From Angelakisella massiliensis (GTDB taxonomy: Bacteria > Bacillota > Clostridia > Oscillospirales > Ruminococcaceae), in the NCBI RefSeq assembly GCF_900104675.1, contig NZ_LT629945.1:5001-69000 (forward strand): a DNA stretch of 64,000 bases, written 5' to 3'. Position 1 is the stretch's first letter; each line of letters begins with the position of its first letter. Position numbers and translations under genes: made by a program. Positions 24,892-34,145 of this stretch are shown here, in pieces. Under the pieces are notes generated by a model, which was not told where the DNA came from, made no database searches, and worked only from the letters and a program-made list of their open reading frames with translations.

Positions 24892-25806
24892 ATGTTTGTT
24901 CCCAAACGGCTTTTCCCCGGAGCCCGTGTGGCTTTGGTAGCTCCCTCCGGGCCGGTACCTGCCGAGCGGCTGGAACCTGCGGTTGCGGCGGTGCGGTCGC
25001 TGGGTCTGGAGCCGGTGATCTACAGCAGCTGTACCCAGGCTCACGGGTATCTGGCCGGCGAGGACCAGCTGAGGGCTACCGACCTTAACGCTGCTTTCTC
25101 CAATAAAGCCATTGACGGCATCCTGTGCATCCGGGGCGGTTACGGCGCCCAGCAGGTGATCCCCCTGCTGGATCTGGAGATGATCGCTGCCCACCCCAAG
25201 TTTTTCTGCGGCTACAGCGATATCACAGCCTTACATATTCTTTTCAATCAAACCTGCGGCTTTGCCACCTGGCATACCCCCATGCCCTCCACCGAATGGT
25301 ATAAGGGGCTGGATGATTATACCATGGAAAACCTGCGCCATGCCCTCTTTGGGCCGGCCTCCGCGGCCTTGAAAAATCCGCCGAAATGTCCTGTGCGCAC
25401 CCTGGTCCCCGGCAAGGGGGAAGGCGTGCTGACAGGAGGCAATCTCTCCCTGGTGGTCTCCTCCCTGGGCACTCCCTATGAGATCGACACCACCGGAAAG
25501 ATTCTGTTTCTGGAAGATGTGGATGAAAAGCCCTATCGTCTGGACGGAATGCTCACCCATCTGCGCAACAGCGGCAAACTGGCCCGGTGCGCAGGCATCC
25601 TGCTGGGGGCGTTTACCAACTGCACAGCTCCCGATCCTGCCCGCAGCCTGACGGTGCAGCAGGTGCTGGATGAGGTGGTGGCACCGGTGGGCGTACCCAC
25701 CCTTCAGGATTTGGTTTGCGGCCATTGCCTTCCCACCATGTCCCTGCCCATGGGCGCCCGGGTCTCCCTGGATGCTGACGCCGGGACTGTGACGGTGCTG
25801 GAATAA
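24892..25806 (+). CDS. LD-carboxypeptidase (S66 family)
   Basis: A 304-residue cytoplasmic serine peptidase of the LdcA/MccF family. The nucleophile is in FFCGYSDITAL (S109), and the other triad members are likely E in LFLEDVDEKPY and H in VCGHCLPTM. LdcA cleaves the L-Lys/Dap-D-Ala bond of tetrapeptides in murein recycling; MccF relatives inactivate microcin C, so both roles are possible. The neighbours (beta-lactamase-fold hydrolase and NlpC/P60 peptidase) favour peptidoglycan peptide processing. No signal peptide. First gene of the operon; the next starts 15 nt later. Confidence 0.92.
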   Translation: MFVPKRLFPGARVALVAPSGPVPAERLEPAVAAVRSLGLEPVIYSSCTQAHGYLAGEDQLRATDLNAAFSNKAIDGILCIRGGYGAQQVIPLLDLEMIAAHPKFFCGYSDITALHILFNQTCGFATWHTPMPSTEWYKGLDDYTMENLRHALFGPASAALKNPPKCPVRTLVPGKGEGVLTGGNLSLVVSSLGTPYEIDTTGKILFLEDVDEKPYRLDGMLTHLRNSGKLARCAGILLGAFTNCTAPDPARSLTVQQVLDEVVAPVGVPTLQDLVCGHCLPTMSLPMGARVSLDADAGTVTVLE

Positions 25807-25821
25807 GGAAAGGAGTTTCTT

Positions 25822-26607
25822 ATGACAAAGGATGAACTGGAAAGACAGGCGGCGGCACTGGTGGAAGCCAATCCCGCCCATATCTGCGCCCTCTGCATCC
25901 CCCTGGGGGAAGAACCTCTTTTTGATCTGGGCGGAAAAACCCGGGTGGTTTCCGCCAGCACCATCAAAACGCCCATCCTCTGCACCGCCCTGGAGCAGGT
26001 GCGGGAGGGAAAACTTTCCCTGGACCAGCCGGTAAAGGTGGACCGGGAAGTAATTCTGGAGGACAGTGAGTTTTTTGATCTGGGACCCGGTACTTTTCCC
26101 TTGTGGGAGCTGTTATACTGGATGATCGTCACCAGCGACAACACCTGCACCAATGTTCTCATCGACCTGCTGGGGATGGATACCATCAATGCCTGGTGTG
26201 CCGCCCACGGCCTGGAAAACAGCCGGGTGGAACGGAAGATGCTGGACTGGAAGGCCATCGAGGAGGGAAGAAACAACTACACCTCTCCCTGGGACCAGTA
26301 CAAACTGTTTGCAGCCCTGTACCGCCGGGAGATCCTGACCCCAGAACTTTGCGGCACAGCCTGGGAAATTCTTCTGCGGCAGCGCTCCACCGATCAGTTT
26401 TTGCGGTATATCAGCGATGATGTGCAGGTGGCCCACAAGACCGGTGGGCTTGATTATCTCAATCATGACTGCGGCATTTTCTGCCTGCCGGAACATCCCT
26501 ATTACTTAGGTGTATTTGTTTCCAATGCCCCCAAAATTGAGGGGGATAACCGGGTGGTGGGGCAGCTGAGCCGCCTTGCCTATGACTATATGAAAGGACG
26601 GTGCTGA
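25822..26607 (+). CDS. class A beta-lactamase-fold serine hydrolase
   Basis: A 261-residue protein with the three motifs of penicillin-recognising serine enzymes: SASTIK (S46xxK49), SDN (105-107) and KTG (206-208), plus EEGRNN (about 147-152) at the omega-loop position. No signal peptide or lipobox is present, unlike exported beta-lactamases, so it probably acts in the cytoplasm on muropeptides or D-amino acid peptides. In ykf-type clusters, similar genes lie beside LdcA and NlpC/P60 peptidases. Resistance to beta-lactams is not implied. ATG after GGAAAGGAGTTTCTT. Confidence 0.85.
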   Translation: MTKDELERQAAALVEANPAHICALCIPLGEEPLFDLGGKTRVVSASTIKTPILCTALEQVREGKLSLDQPVKVDREVILEDSEFFDLGPGTFPLWELLYWMIVTSDNTCTNVLIDLLGMDTINAWCAAHGLENSRVERKMLDWKAIEEGRNNYTSPWDQYKLFAALYRREILTPELCGTAWEILLRQRSTDQFLRYISDDVQVAHKTGGLDYLNHDCGIFCLPEHPYYLGVFVSNAPKIEGDNRVVGQLSRLAYDYMKGRC

Positions 26608-26609
26608 AG

Positions 26610-27431
26610 ATGGCCCGCTTTGCTGTTGTGATTCCTCCTGTCGCTCCCCTGATGGTCCATCCCGATACCCTGGAGCTGGCCGATGAGGTCCTCTGCGGCA
26701 TGGTGGTGGAGGTGCTGGAGGATTCCCTCACCGGCTGGTACAAGGTCCGCACCCATTACCGCTATGAGGGCTTTGCCCGGGCGGGCGACCTCTGTATGGA
26801 CCCGGAAGCTGTAACCCGGTGGGAAGGACAGAAAAAGCTTCTGGTCCGCCGGGGCTATATTGATGTGCTGGACGCTCCCAAGGTCCAGGGCGGCTGGGTG
26901 GCTTCCCTGCCCCGGGGCGGCATCCTCTCTCCCCTGTCGGAGCCGGATGAAAAAGGCTGGCTGCGGGTGATGACCGGAGATGGCCGGGAGGGCTACACCA
27001 AGGAAGGCTTTCTTGGCCCATATATTACTGACTGGGACCCTGCCGATGAGCAGCGGCTGCGGAAAAAGCTGGTGGACGATGCGCTGGAGTACATGGGCAC
27101 CCAATACCGCTGGGGCGGCAAAACACCTCTGGGCATCGACTGCTCCGGGCTTTGCTCCCAGGTATATCTCAATAACGGCATCATCATCTACCGGGACGCC
27201 GCCATCAAGGAAGGGTTTCCCCTGCATCCCATCTCCAGGGAAGAGCTGAAACCTGCCGACCTGATCTTCTTCCCCGGCCATGTTGCCATGTACATTGGAG
27301 AAGGCCGCTTCGTCCATTCCACCGCCAAGAACGGCAGCGATGGGGTGGTGCTTAACAGCCTGGAGCCTTCGGACCCTCTGTTCCGTCAGGATCTGCTGGA
27401 AACCATCACCGACTGCGGCAGCATCTTTTGA
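26610..27431 (+). CDS. NlpC/P60 family cysteine peptidase with SH3-like domains
   Basis: A 273-residue protein: two N-terminal SH3-like modules (about 15-65 and 75-140) and a C-terminal NlpC/P60 domain with the catalytic Cys in GIDCSGLCSQ (C178), His in FPGHVAMYIG (H224) and a third polar residue near H236. The layout matches gamma-D-Glu-L-diamino acid endopeptidases of the YkfC type, which cut murein tripeptides. No signal peptide, so cytoplasmic recycling is likely. The start (ATG at 26610) is two bases after the preceding stop and follows AAAGGACG; a GTG at 26601 is too close to that site. Confidence 0.92.
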   Translation: MARFAVVIPPVAPLMVHPDTLELADEVLCGMVVEVLEDSLTGWYKVRTHYRYEGFARAGDLCMDPEAVTRWEGQKKLLVRRGYIDVLDAPKVQGGWVASLPRGGILSPLSEPDEKGWLRVMTGDGREGYTKEGFLGPYITDWDPADEQRLRKKLVDDALEYMGTQYRWGGKTPLGIDCSGLCSQVYLNNGIIIYRDAAIKEGFPLHPISREELKPADLIFFPGHVAMYIGEGRFVHSTAKNGSDGVVLNSLEPSDPLFRQDLLETITDCGSIF

Positions 27432-27460
27432 AAAAGACTTTTGCTGGAAGCCCTTCCCCC

Positions 27461-27489
27461 TTGCGGGCAGCCCCCTGATGGATTATAAT
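27461..27489 (+). promoter_or_regulatory. promoter of the tetrapyrrole operon
   Basis: TTGCGG (27461-27466), 17-nt spacer, TATAAT (27484-27489). Transcription would begin near 27496, just before the riboswitch. Confidence 0.7.
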
Positions 27490-27504
27490 AGTTGCTGTAT
27501 GACC

Positions 27505-27650
27505 GGCTGTTTTCAGCCGGAGGACGGCGGCTCCGGGGAAGCGGGTGAAAGTCCCGCGCGGTCCCGCCACTGTGAAGAAGGTGTTCCCTTCCAGCCAGAT
27601 TACCGGCGCCGTCCTGCCACTGAGACGATTCACGAGGTATGGATCGGCGC
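27505..27650 (+). promoter_or_regulatory. cobalamin riboswitch
   Basis: Contains the conserved core of the AdoCbl riboswitch: GGGGAAGCGGGTGAAAGTCC (27536-27555), GCGGTCCCGCCACTGTGAAG (B12 box region, 27558-27577) and CCAGATTACCGG (27595-27606). It is followed by a strong terminator hairpin 25 nt later. B12 binding should favour termination and lower hemA-hemL expression, giving feedback on the pathway that makes its corrin precursor. Boundaries are approximate. Confidence 0.92.
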
Positions 27651-27672
27651 ATCCCGGCAGTCCGCCGGGCCC

Positions 27673-27706
27673 AACGCCCCTTCCGCCGGAGGGGGTGTTT
27701 TTGTTT
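27673..27706 (+). terminator. riboswitch-controlled terminator
   Basis: Stem ACGCCCCTTCC / GGAGGGGGTGT with a 3-nt GCC loop and TTTTTG tail, lying between the riboswitch and the TTG start of hemA. It is the expression platform of the cobalamin switch. Confidence 0.8.
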
Positions 27707-27734
27707 GCCGCCAAAGCCTGTAAGGAGGACCATT

Positions 27735-29198
27735 TTGCTTCATATCGCCATGTCCGGGGTGGACCACACCACTGCCGGCATTCAACAGCGGGAGTGCTTC
27801 TCCCTCACTGTCCCTCAACAAAAAGCCCTGTATGACCAGATGCGTCAGATTCCGGGGCTGCTGGGGGCGGTGGTCATTTCCACCTGCAACCGCACCGAAA
27901 TCTATCTGTCCCTGGCCGACGGGACAGATCTTCATCCCTTCCATCTGCTGTGCCGGCTGCTGGAACTGCCGCAGCGGGATGCCCCTGTCCTCACCGGGGA
28001 GGATGCTGCCCGTTCCCTTTGCCTGCTGTGCTGCGGAGCCCGTTCCCGGATCTTCGGTGAAGATCAGATTCTCACTCAGGTGAAAAACGCCGTGGCCCTT
28101 TCCCGTGCCAGAGGGATGGCTGACGGGGTGCTGGAGGTGCTGTTCCGCTCCGCTATCACCTGCGGCAAACGGGTGCGTACCGAAGCGCCGGTGGTTCGGG
28201 GAGAAGCTTCCCTGGCCCGGCAGGTGGTGGAACAAGTGAAGGAACACCATGCCCAAAAGGTGCTGGTCATCGGCAACGGTCAGATGGGCCGTTTGGCTGC
28301 TTCCGCTCTGGTGGATGCCGGATGCCAGGTGTTTATGACCCTGCGGCAGTACAAATACCGCCAGGCAGAGATCCCTTTCGGCGTCACCGCCTTCGATTAC
28401 CAGCAGCGGTATGAGCGGCTGGGAGAGTTTGACGGAGTGGTCAGCGCCACCCTCAGCCCCCATTACACCCTGGAAACAGAGCGGCTGGCTTCCCTGGAAC
28501 GGATACCGCCGCTGTTATTGGACCTGGCGGTGCCCCGGGACATCCAGCCGGAAGCGGGACAGCTGCCGGGGGTGACACTGCTGGATGTGGACACCCTCAG
28601 CGGGCCGCTGCTGGAGGAAAAGCGGAGGCAGGCTCTGGCAGCCTTGGAGCCTTATCTGGAGCGGTATGTGGGAGAGTTTATGGACTGGTACCGCCGCCGT
28701 CCCGCTCCTCCTCAGGAACTGCGGGAGGCCCCGCCCTTCTCCCATTTTCCCTTTTTCGTGGATGTCAGCGGCTGGAAAGCCCTGGTGGTGGGAGGCGGAA
28801 AAATCGCTTCCCGGCGGGTGATGACCCTTTTGCGGTTTGCCCTGTCGGTGACGGTGGTGGCCCCCCGGGTGGAGCCGGAGCTGTACCGGCTGGCGGAGGA
28901 AGGGCGCATCCAGTGGGAACAGCGTCCCTTTGAGCCTGAGGACCTGGAGGAGGCTTCCATGGCGGTGGCTGCCACCAATGACCGGGAAGTGAACCGTCAG
29001 GTGGGGCTGCTGGCCCGGCACAGGAGGATTCCCGTTTCGGTGGCGGACAACCGGGAGGAATGCACCTTCTTCTTCCCCGCCGTTGTCCCCAACGGTACCA
29101 CAGTGGTAGCCATGGCTGGGGACGGGGTCAACCACACCCATGTGGCCCATACGGCCCATAAGATCAGGGAGGCGCTGCGTGATGAAACAGAAAATTAG
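27735..29198 (+). CDS. hemA: glutamyl-tRNA reductase fused to precorrin-2 dehydrogenase
   Basis: A 487-residue fusion. The N-terminal about 330 residues are HemA, which reduces glutamyl-tRNA to glutamate-1-semialdehyde: catalytic Cys in STCNRTEIYLS (C51), GARSRIFGEDQIL, and an NADPH site GNGQMGRLAASAL. The C-terminal about 140 residues are a SirC/Met8-type domain: VSGWKALVVGGGKIASRRV, VVAPRVEPEL and ADNREECTFFFPAVV. It would oxidise precorrin-2 to sirohydrochlorin. The HemA dimerisation helix is shortened at the joint. The start is TTG after TAAGGAGGACCA; upstream codons lie in the riboswitch. Its end overlaps hemC by 17 nt. Cobalamin-riboswitch-controlled. Confidence 0.93.
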   Translation: MLHIAMSGVDHTTAGIQQRECFSLTVPQQKALYDQMRQIPGLLGAVVISTCNRTEIYLSLADGTDLHPFHLLCRLLELPQRDAPVLTGEDAARSLCLLCCGARSRIFGEDQILTQVKNAVALSRARGMADGVLEVLFRSAITCGKRVRTEAPVVRGEASLARQVVEQVKEHHAQKVLVIGNGQMGRLAASALVDAGCQVFMTLRQYKYRQAEIPFGVTAFDYQQRYERLGEFDGVVSATLSPHYTLETERLASLERIPPLLLDLAVPRDIQPEAGQLPGVTLLDVDTLSGPLLEEKRRQALAALEPYLERYVGEFMDWYRRRPAPPQELREAPPFSHFPFFVDVSGWKALVVGGGKIASRRVMTLLRFALSVTVVAPRVEPELYRLAEEGRIQWEQRPFEPEDLEEASMAVAATNDREVNRQVGLLARHRRIPVSVADNREECTFFFPAVVPNGTTVVAMAGDGVNHTHVAHTAHKIREALRDETEN

Positions 29199-30075
29199 AT
29201 TGGGCAGCCGGGACAGCCGTCTGGCTGTCATTCAAACTCAATTGGTAATGGATCAGCTCCATCAGCTGTACCCGGAAATGGAGCTGAAGCTGGTGACTAT
29301 GAAAACCACCGGAGACCTGATTCTGGACCGTACTTTGGATAAAATCGGCGGCAAGGGGCTGTTTGTCCGGGAACTGGACGCTGCCCTGCTGGATGGCCGG
29401 GTGGACCTGACTGTCCACAGCTTTAAAGACCTTCCTATGGAGCTGCCGGAGGAGCTGCCCATTGTGGCCATCACTTGCCGGGATGATCCCCGGGATGCTT
29501 TGGTACTGCCTCAGGGGCAGCAGTCTTTGGACCTGACCCGTCCCATCGGCTGCGCCAGCAAACGCCGCGCCCTGCAATTAAAGGAGCTTTTCCCCGGCTG
29601 CCGGGTGGAGCCGGTGCGGGGTAATGTGCAGACCCGGCTGAAAAAGCTGGACGATGGTCAATACGGCTCTTTGGTGCTGGCCGCCGCGGGGCTCCGCCGC
29701 CTGGGGCTGGAAGAACGGATTCACCGGCTCTTTGAACCGGAAGAACTGCTTCCCGCCGCCTGCCAGGGGGTACTGGCGGTGCAGGCCCGGCGGGATTTTG
29801 ATGTTTCCTTCCTCCGTCCCCTCCACGACCCGCAGGCGGAACTGCTGACCCGGGCGGAGCGGAGCTTTGTCCGTACTCTGGATGGCGGATGCAGCGCCCC
29901 GGTGGCCGCTCATGGCCGCCTCAATGGAGAAACCCTCACCCTCACCGGTTTTTATGCCGGACCGGAGGATGAGCGGGGAATCAAGCAGACCCTTTCCGGC
30001 CCCGCGTTGGAGGGAGAAGAACTGGGCCGCCGCCTGGCGGAGCTGATACGAAAGGAGGCGGAGGCCTGTGTCTGA
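29182..30075 (+). CDS. hemC: hydroxymethylbilane synthase
   Basis: A 297-residue enzyme (porphobilinogen deaminase) that joins four porphobilinogens. Visible marks: LGSRDSRLAVIQTQ, GKGLFVRELDAALL, DLTVHSFKDLP, RRALQL and DGGCSAPVAAH, whose Cys carries the dipyrromethane cofactor. Normal length. ATG overlaps the hemA-sirC end by 17 nt, and its last codons overlap the next GTG start, so the operon is translated in a tight chain. Confidence 0.97.
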   Translation: MKQKIRLGSRDSRLAVIQTQLVMDQLHQLYPEMELKLVTMKTTGDLILDRTLDKIGGKGLFVRELDAALLDGRVDLTVHSFKDLPMELPEELPIVAITCRDDPRDALVLPQGQQSLDLTRPIGCASKRRALQLKELFPGCRVEPVRGNVQTRLKKLDDGQYGSLVLAAAGLRRLGLEERIHRLFEPEELLPAACQGVLAVQARRDFDVSFLRPLHDPQAELLTRAERSFVRTLDGGCSAPVAAHGRLNGETLTLTGFYAGPEDERGIKQTLSGPALEGEELGRRLAELIRKEAEACV

Positions 30076-31537
30076 AAAAGGCTGTGTCATCCTGGTGGGA
30101 GCAGGGCCCGGAGATCCGGGGCTTCTCACCAGAAAGGGACTGGAGGCATTGTCTCAGGCGGAGGTGGTGGTCTATGACCACCTGGTGAGCCGGGAGATTT
30201 TGGAGCTGATTCCGGCGGAAGCCCGGCGGATCGACGTGGGCAAAACTGCTGGACGCCACCCTATTCCCCAACCGGAGATCAACCGGATTCTCCTGGAGGA
30301 AGCTCAGGCGGGTCATCGGGTAGTCCGTCTCAAAGGAGGCGACTGCTTCCTCTTTGGCCGTGGTGGGGAAGAGCTGGAGCTGCTGGTGCAGAATGGGATT
30401 CCCTTCCAGGTGGTGCCGGGGGTCACTTCCGCCCTGGCGGTGCCTGCCTATGGAGGTATTCCGGTGACCCATCGGGATTTTTGCTCCTCGGTCCACATCA
30501 TCACCGGCCACAAGCGGGCGGATGGGGCCCTGTCCTTAGATTATGAAGCCCTGGTGCGCCTCCACGGAACCCTGGTGTTTCTCATGTCCGTCTCCTCTAT
30601 GGGGGAGATCTGCCGGGGGCTGATTGCCGCCGGGATGGATGAAAACACCCCCGCCGCTGTGATCGAACGGGGTACTACCCCCGCCCAGCGGAAGGTGCTT
30701 GCTCCCCTCAGCGGAATAGAAAAGGAAGCTGCCGCCGCTGCTGTTTCTCCACCGGCCATTCTGGTGGTGGGGCCGGTGTGCAGCCTGTCGGAGGAGCTGG
30801 ACTGGTTTGACCGACTGCCTCTCAAGGGTCTGCGGGTGCTGCTGACCCGGGACGAGGGAGCTCAGAAGCGTCTGGTTCCGGTACTGGAACAGCTGGGGGC
30901 CCAGGTGTTTTCCGCTCCCATGATCCGCACCGTTTTTCGGGACTTCGACCCAGAGGTTCTCAAAGAACCGGGGCCCGTCATCTTCACCAGCGCTGCCGGA
31001 GTGGAAGCATTCCAGCGGGTGCTGTGGTCTCAGGGACTGGATGCCCGGAGCCTGGCGGGGAAAACCTTTGCCGCTGTGGGCAAGGGTACCGCCGCCGCCC
31101 TGGAAGCCATGGGAATCCGGGCGGATTTTATCCCCCGGGTCTATAATGGTCTGGAAATGGCCAGGCAGATGGTGGAGGAAGGCTTCCTGAGGCCCGGGGA
31201 CTCCCCGCTCCTTCTCCGTGGGAATCTGGCCTCCCGGGAACTTCCCAAGGTACTGGAAGAGGGGGGCATCCCCTGCCGGGAAGTGGTGGTATATGATACC
31301 CTGCCCCTGACACCTGAGGAGCTGCCGCCGGAGTTTGACGCGGCGGTCTTTACCTGCGCCAGCTGTGTCCGCTCCCTGGAAAAGGCGCTGCCGGAAGGGG
31401 CTCTTACAGGAAAAACCGCTTTGTGCATCGGTCCCCGCACCGCTGAGGCGGCCCGGGAAGCCGGTATGAATATTCAGATGGCGGAGGAAGCTTCCGCTGA
31501 TTCTCTTATAACACTTGTGAAAGGAATGACCCTGTGA
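30068..31537 (+). CDS. cobA-hemD: uroporphyrinogen-III methyltransferase / uroporphyrinogen-III synthase fusion
   Basis: A 489-residue fusion common in Clostridia. Residues 1-240 are the SAM-dependent methyltransferase (CobA/SUMT): [39 protein letters not shown] and [19 protein letters not shown]. It makes precorrin-2. Residues about 250-489 are HemD, with the typical two-domain fold and sparse motifs ([26 protein letters not shown]), which closes the ring to uroporphyrinogen III. It starts with GTG inside hemC. This and the fused SirC domain direct flux to siroheme and corrinoids. Confidence 0.95.
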   Translation: MSEKGCVILVGAGPGDPGLLTRKGLEALSQAEVVVYDHLVSREILELIPAEARRIDVGKTAGRHPIPQPEINRILLEEAQAGHRVVRLKGGDCFLFGRGGEELELLVQNGIPFQVVPGVTSALAVPAYGGIPVTHRDFCSSVHIITGHKRADGALSLDYEALVRLHGTLVFLMSVSSMGEICRGLIAAGMDENTPAAVIERGTTPAQRKVLAPLSGIEKEAAAAAVSPPAILVVGPVCSLSEELDWFDRLPLKGLRVLLTRDEGAQKRLVPVLEQLGAQVFSAPMIRTVFRDFDPEVLKEPGPVIFTSAAGVEAFQRVLWSQGLDARSLAGKTFAAVGKGTAAALEAMGIRADFIPRVYNGLEMARQMVEEGFLRPGDSPLLLRGNLASRELPKVLEEGGIPCREVVVYDTLPLTPEELPPEFDAAVFTCASCVRSLEKALPEGALTGKTALCIGPRTAEAAREAGMNIQMAEEASADSLITLVKGMTL

Positions 31538-32520
31538 TGCTCAAAAGACCACGCCGCCTGCGGGGCGGAACGCTGCTGCGGGAGATGGTACGGGAGACCC
31601 GCATCAGCCCTTCCTCTTTGATCCTTCCCCTGTTTCTCAAAGAGGGTAAGGATATTCACGACCCGATCCCTTCCCTGGAGGGACATTTTCACCTGAGCCC
31701 TGACGATCAGGTCTGCCGCGAGGTGGAGCAGGCTTTAAAGGCAGGGGTGAGCCGCTTCCTGCTTTTCGGTCTGCCTGCCCACAAGGACCCAGAGGGCAGC
31801 GGCGCTTATGACGACCAGGGCATTGTCCAGCAGGGGCTGCGGGTGCTGAAGGACCATTTCGGCAAGGATATTTACCTGGTTACCGATATTTGCATGTGCG
31901 AATACACTTCCCACGGCCACTGCGGCATCCTCTACGGCCAGGAGGTGGACAACGATCCCACCCTGGAGCGTCTGGCCCGGATTGCCGTCTCCCACGCTCA
32001 GGCAGGGGCGGATATGGTGGCTCCCTCGGACATGATGGACGGTCGGGTGCTGGCCATCCGCAACGCTCTGGATGAGGCGGGCCGGACCGATCTGCCCATC
32101 CTCTCCTATGCGGTCAAATACGCTTCTTCCTTCTATGGTCCCTTCCGGGATGCTGCCGGTTCGGCTCCCGCTTTTGGGGACCGAAAAAGCTATCAGATGG
32201 ACTGCCACAACGTCCGGGAAGCACTCAAAGAGGCCCTCTCCGATGTGGAGGAAGGCGCCGATCTGCTGATGGTCAAGCCTGCCCTCTCCTACCTGGATGT
32301 CATCCGGGCGGTGAAGGAAGCCACCAACCTGCCTCTGGCGGCCTACAGCGTCAGCGGCGAGTACGCCATGATCAAGGCGGCGGGAGCTGCGGGACTGGTG
32401 GATGAGCACGCCGTCATGTGTGAAAGCGCTGTTTCTATCTTCCGGGCCGGGGCGGACATCCTCATTACCTATTTTGCCAAGGAACTGGCGGAAGCCATCC
32501 GGAAGGGAGAGATCGGCTGA
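31537..32520 (+). CDS. hemB: delta-aminolevulinic acid dehydratase (porphobilinogen synthase)
   Basis: A 327-residue enzyme condensing two 5-aminolevulinates. Zinc-binding Cys cluster in DICMCEYTSHGHC, the active-site lysines in SYAVKYASSFYGPF and LLMVKPALSYLD, both conserved. A second start, GTG at 31534, is possible because AGGA lies 8 nt before it; the ATG at 31537 is 11 nt away. Overlaps the hemD stop. Zn-type enzyme by the Cys motif. Confidence 0.96.
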   Translation: MLKRPRRLRGGTLLREMVRETRISPSSLILPLFLKEGKDIHDPIPSLEGHFHLSPDDQVCREVEQALKAGVSRFLLFGLPAHKDPEGSGAYDDQGIVQQGLRVLKDHFGKDIYLVTDICMCEYTSHGHCGILYGQEVDNDPTLERLARIAVSHAQAGADMVAPSDMMDGRVLAIRNALDEAGRTDLPILSYAVKYASSFYGPFRDAAGSAPAFGDRKSYQMDCHNVREALKEALSDVEEGADLLMVKPALSYLDVIRAVKEATNLPLAAYSVSGEYAMIKAAGAAGLVDEHAVMCESAVSIFRAGADILITYFAKELAEAIRKGEIG

Positions 32521-33794
32521 TGGTGCAGCAGACAGAAAAATCGCAGTCCCTCTTTGAACGGGCCTGTAAGGTCCTTCCCGGCGGTGTCAACAGCCCGGTG
32601 CGGGCCTTCAACGCTGTGGGAGGCTGTCCCCGCTTTATGGCCCGTGCCTCCGGTGCCCGGCTGTGGGATGTGGACGGCAATGAGTACATCGACTGCATCG
32701 GTTCCTGGGGCCCCATGATTCTGGGCCATGGGGACCCGGAAGTGGTGGAAGCGGTACAGAAAGCGGTGGTGGACGGCATGAGCTTCGGCGCCGCCACCGG
32801 CCGGGAGGCGGAGATGGGGGAGCTGATCTCACAGCTGGTGCCCCAGGTGGAAATGATCCGTATGGTCAACAGCGGCACCGAAGCGGTGATGAGCGCCCTC
32901 CGTGCGGCCAGAGGCTTCACCCACCGTCACAAGATTGTCAAGTTTGCCGGCTGCTACCACGGCCACGCCGACAGTATGCTGGTCAAGGCCGGCTCCGGTG
33001 TTCTCACCGGAGGGGACCCGGACAGCGCCGGCGTTACTCCCGGGGCGGCCCAGGATACCCTCCTGGCCCGGTATAACGACCTGGCCAGCGTGGAGACCCT
33101 CTTTGCCGAGAATCCCGGCCAGATCGCCGCTGTGATCGTGGAACCGGTAGGGGCCAATATGGGTGTGGTTCCCCCTGCTGCCGGTTTTCTCCAGGGGCTG
33201 CGGAAGCTGTGCGACCAAAACGGAACGCTCCTGATCTTTGACGAAGTAATCACCGGCTTCCGCCTGGCTTTGGGCGGCGCTCAGGAATATTTTGGCGTTT
33301 CCGCCGATCTGGTCACTTACGGCAAGATCATCGGCGGCGGTATGCCGGTAGGAGCCTACGGCGGACGGCGGGAAATCATGTCCTGTGTTTCTCCCTTGGG
33401 CAAGGTGTACCAGGCAGGGACCCTTTCCGGCAATCCCGTGGCTATGGCGGCAGGACTGACCACCCTGAGAAAGCTTCAGCGGGACCCCGGCATTTATGAC
33501 CGTTTGGCTCAGAAGGGACAAAAACTGGCGGAGGGTCTGCGGGCCACCGGACTGGGTACAGTCAACCAGGTGGGCTCCCTGCTGTGTCTCTTCTTCCAGC
33601 AGGGGCCAGTCACCGATTATGAGTCCGCCAAGAACAGCGATACCGCCGCCTATGCCCGGTATTTCCAGCATATGCTCTCCAGGGGCATCTATCTGGCTCC
33701 CGCTCAGTTCGAGGCCATGTTCCTCTCTGACGTCCATACCCAGGAGGACCTGGAGACCATTCTGGCCGCTGCCCGGGAGTTTGCAAACCAGTAA
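32520..33794 (+). CDS. hemL: glutamate-1-semialdehyde 2,1-aminomutase
   Basis: A 424-residue PLP enzyme that makes 5-aminolevulinate from the HemA product. Motifs: GGVNSPVRAFNAVGG near the N-terminus, NSGTEAVMSALRAAR, FAGCYHGHAD, IFDEVITGFR and the PLP-lysine in TYGKIIGGGMPVG. Starts in a TGATG overlap with hemB. Last gene of the operon; a terminator follows 68 nt later. Confidence 0.97.
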   Translation: MVQQTEKSQSLFERACKVLPGGVNSPVRAFNAVGGCPRFMARASGARLWDVDGNEYIDCIGSWGPMILGHGDPEVVEAVQKAVVDGMSFGAATGREAEMGELISQLVPQVEMIRMVNSGTEAVMSALRAARGFTHRHKIVKFAGCYHGHADSMLVKAGSGVLTGGDPDSAGVTPGAAQDTLLARYNDLASVETLFAENPGQIAAVIVEPVGANMGVVPPAAGFLQGLRKLCDQNGTLLIFDEVITGFRLALGGAQEYFGVSADLVTYGKIIGGGMPVGAYGGRREIMSCVSPLGKVYQAGTLSGNPVAMAAGLTTLRKLQRDPGIYDRLAQKGQKLAEGLRATGLGTVNQVGSLLCLFFQQGPVTDYESAKNSDTAAYARYFQHMLSRGIYLAPAQFEAMFLSDVHTQEDLETILAAAREFANQ

Positions 33795-33861
33795 GAAATC
33801 TCTCTGGAAAGCTTCGACACCTGTAAAGCTCTTTCCCTTTTCTGGCAAAACTGCTGTATAC

Positions 33862-33906
33862 AAAGCCCTCTGGTATTCCCGTTTCGGGAAAAACAGAGGG
33901 CTTTTG
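33862..33906 (+). terminator. terminator of the tetrapyrrole operon
   Basis: AAAGCCCTCTG / CAGAGGGCTTTT with an inner CCCG..CGGG stem. Strong, U-rich. Confidence 0.88.
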
Positions 33907-34114
33907 ACATAAATACGCGTTGAAATCAGATGGTACCTCCATCAATATATGCTCTGACAAGCCCTGTGACCCGGCTGCGTTTTTTTTGCGGTTCCGTCGG
34001 CACGTTTGTTCCATTTATTGGTGTTTTTATCAACAGTCACAGCAAAGCAGTGTTGGAATTTTTGTCAAAACCCAAAAGAAAGACTCTTTTTCAAACCGAT
34101 CACAAAAGCTGAAC

Positions 34115-34145
34115 GGCCCCCTGTACTCAAAGGGCACAGGGGGCC
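34115..34145 (+). repeat. hairpin A of a near-identical hairpin pair flanking the structured repeat
   Basis: GGCCCCCTGT / ACAGGGGGCC around the loop ACTCAAAGGGC. Its twin at 34352-34382 differs in one loop base and the closing pair, so copy 1 of the repeat is sandwiched between them. The rest of 33907-34114 shows nothing coding. Confidence 0.7.
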
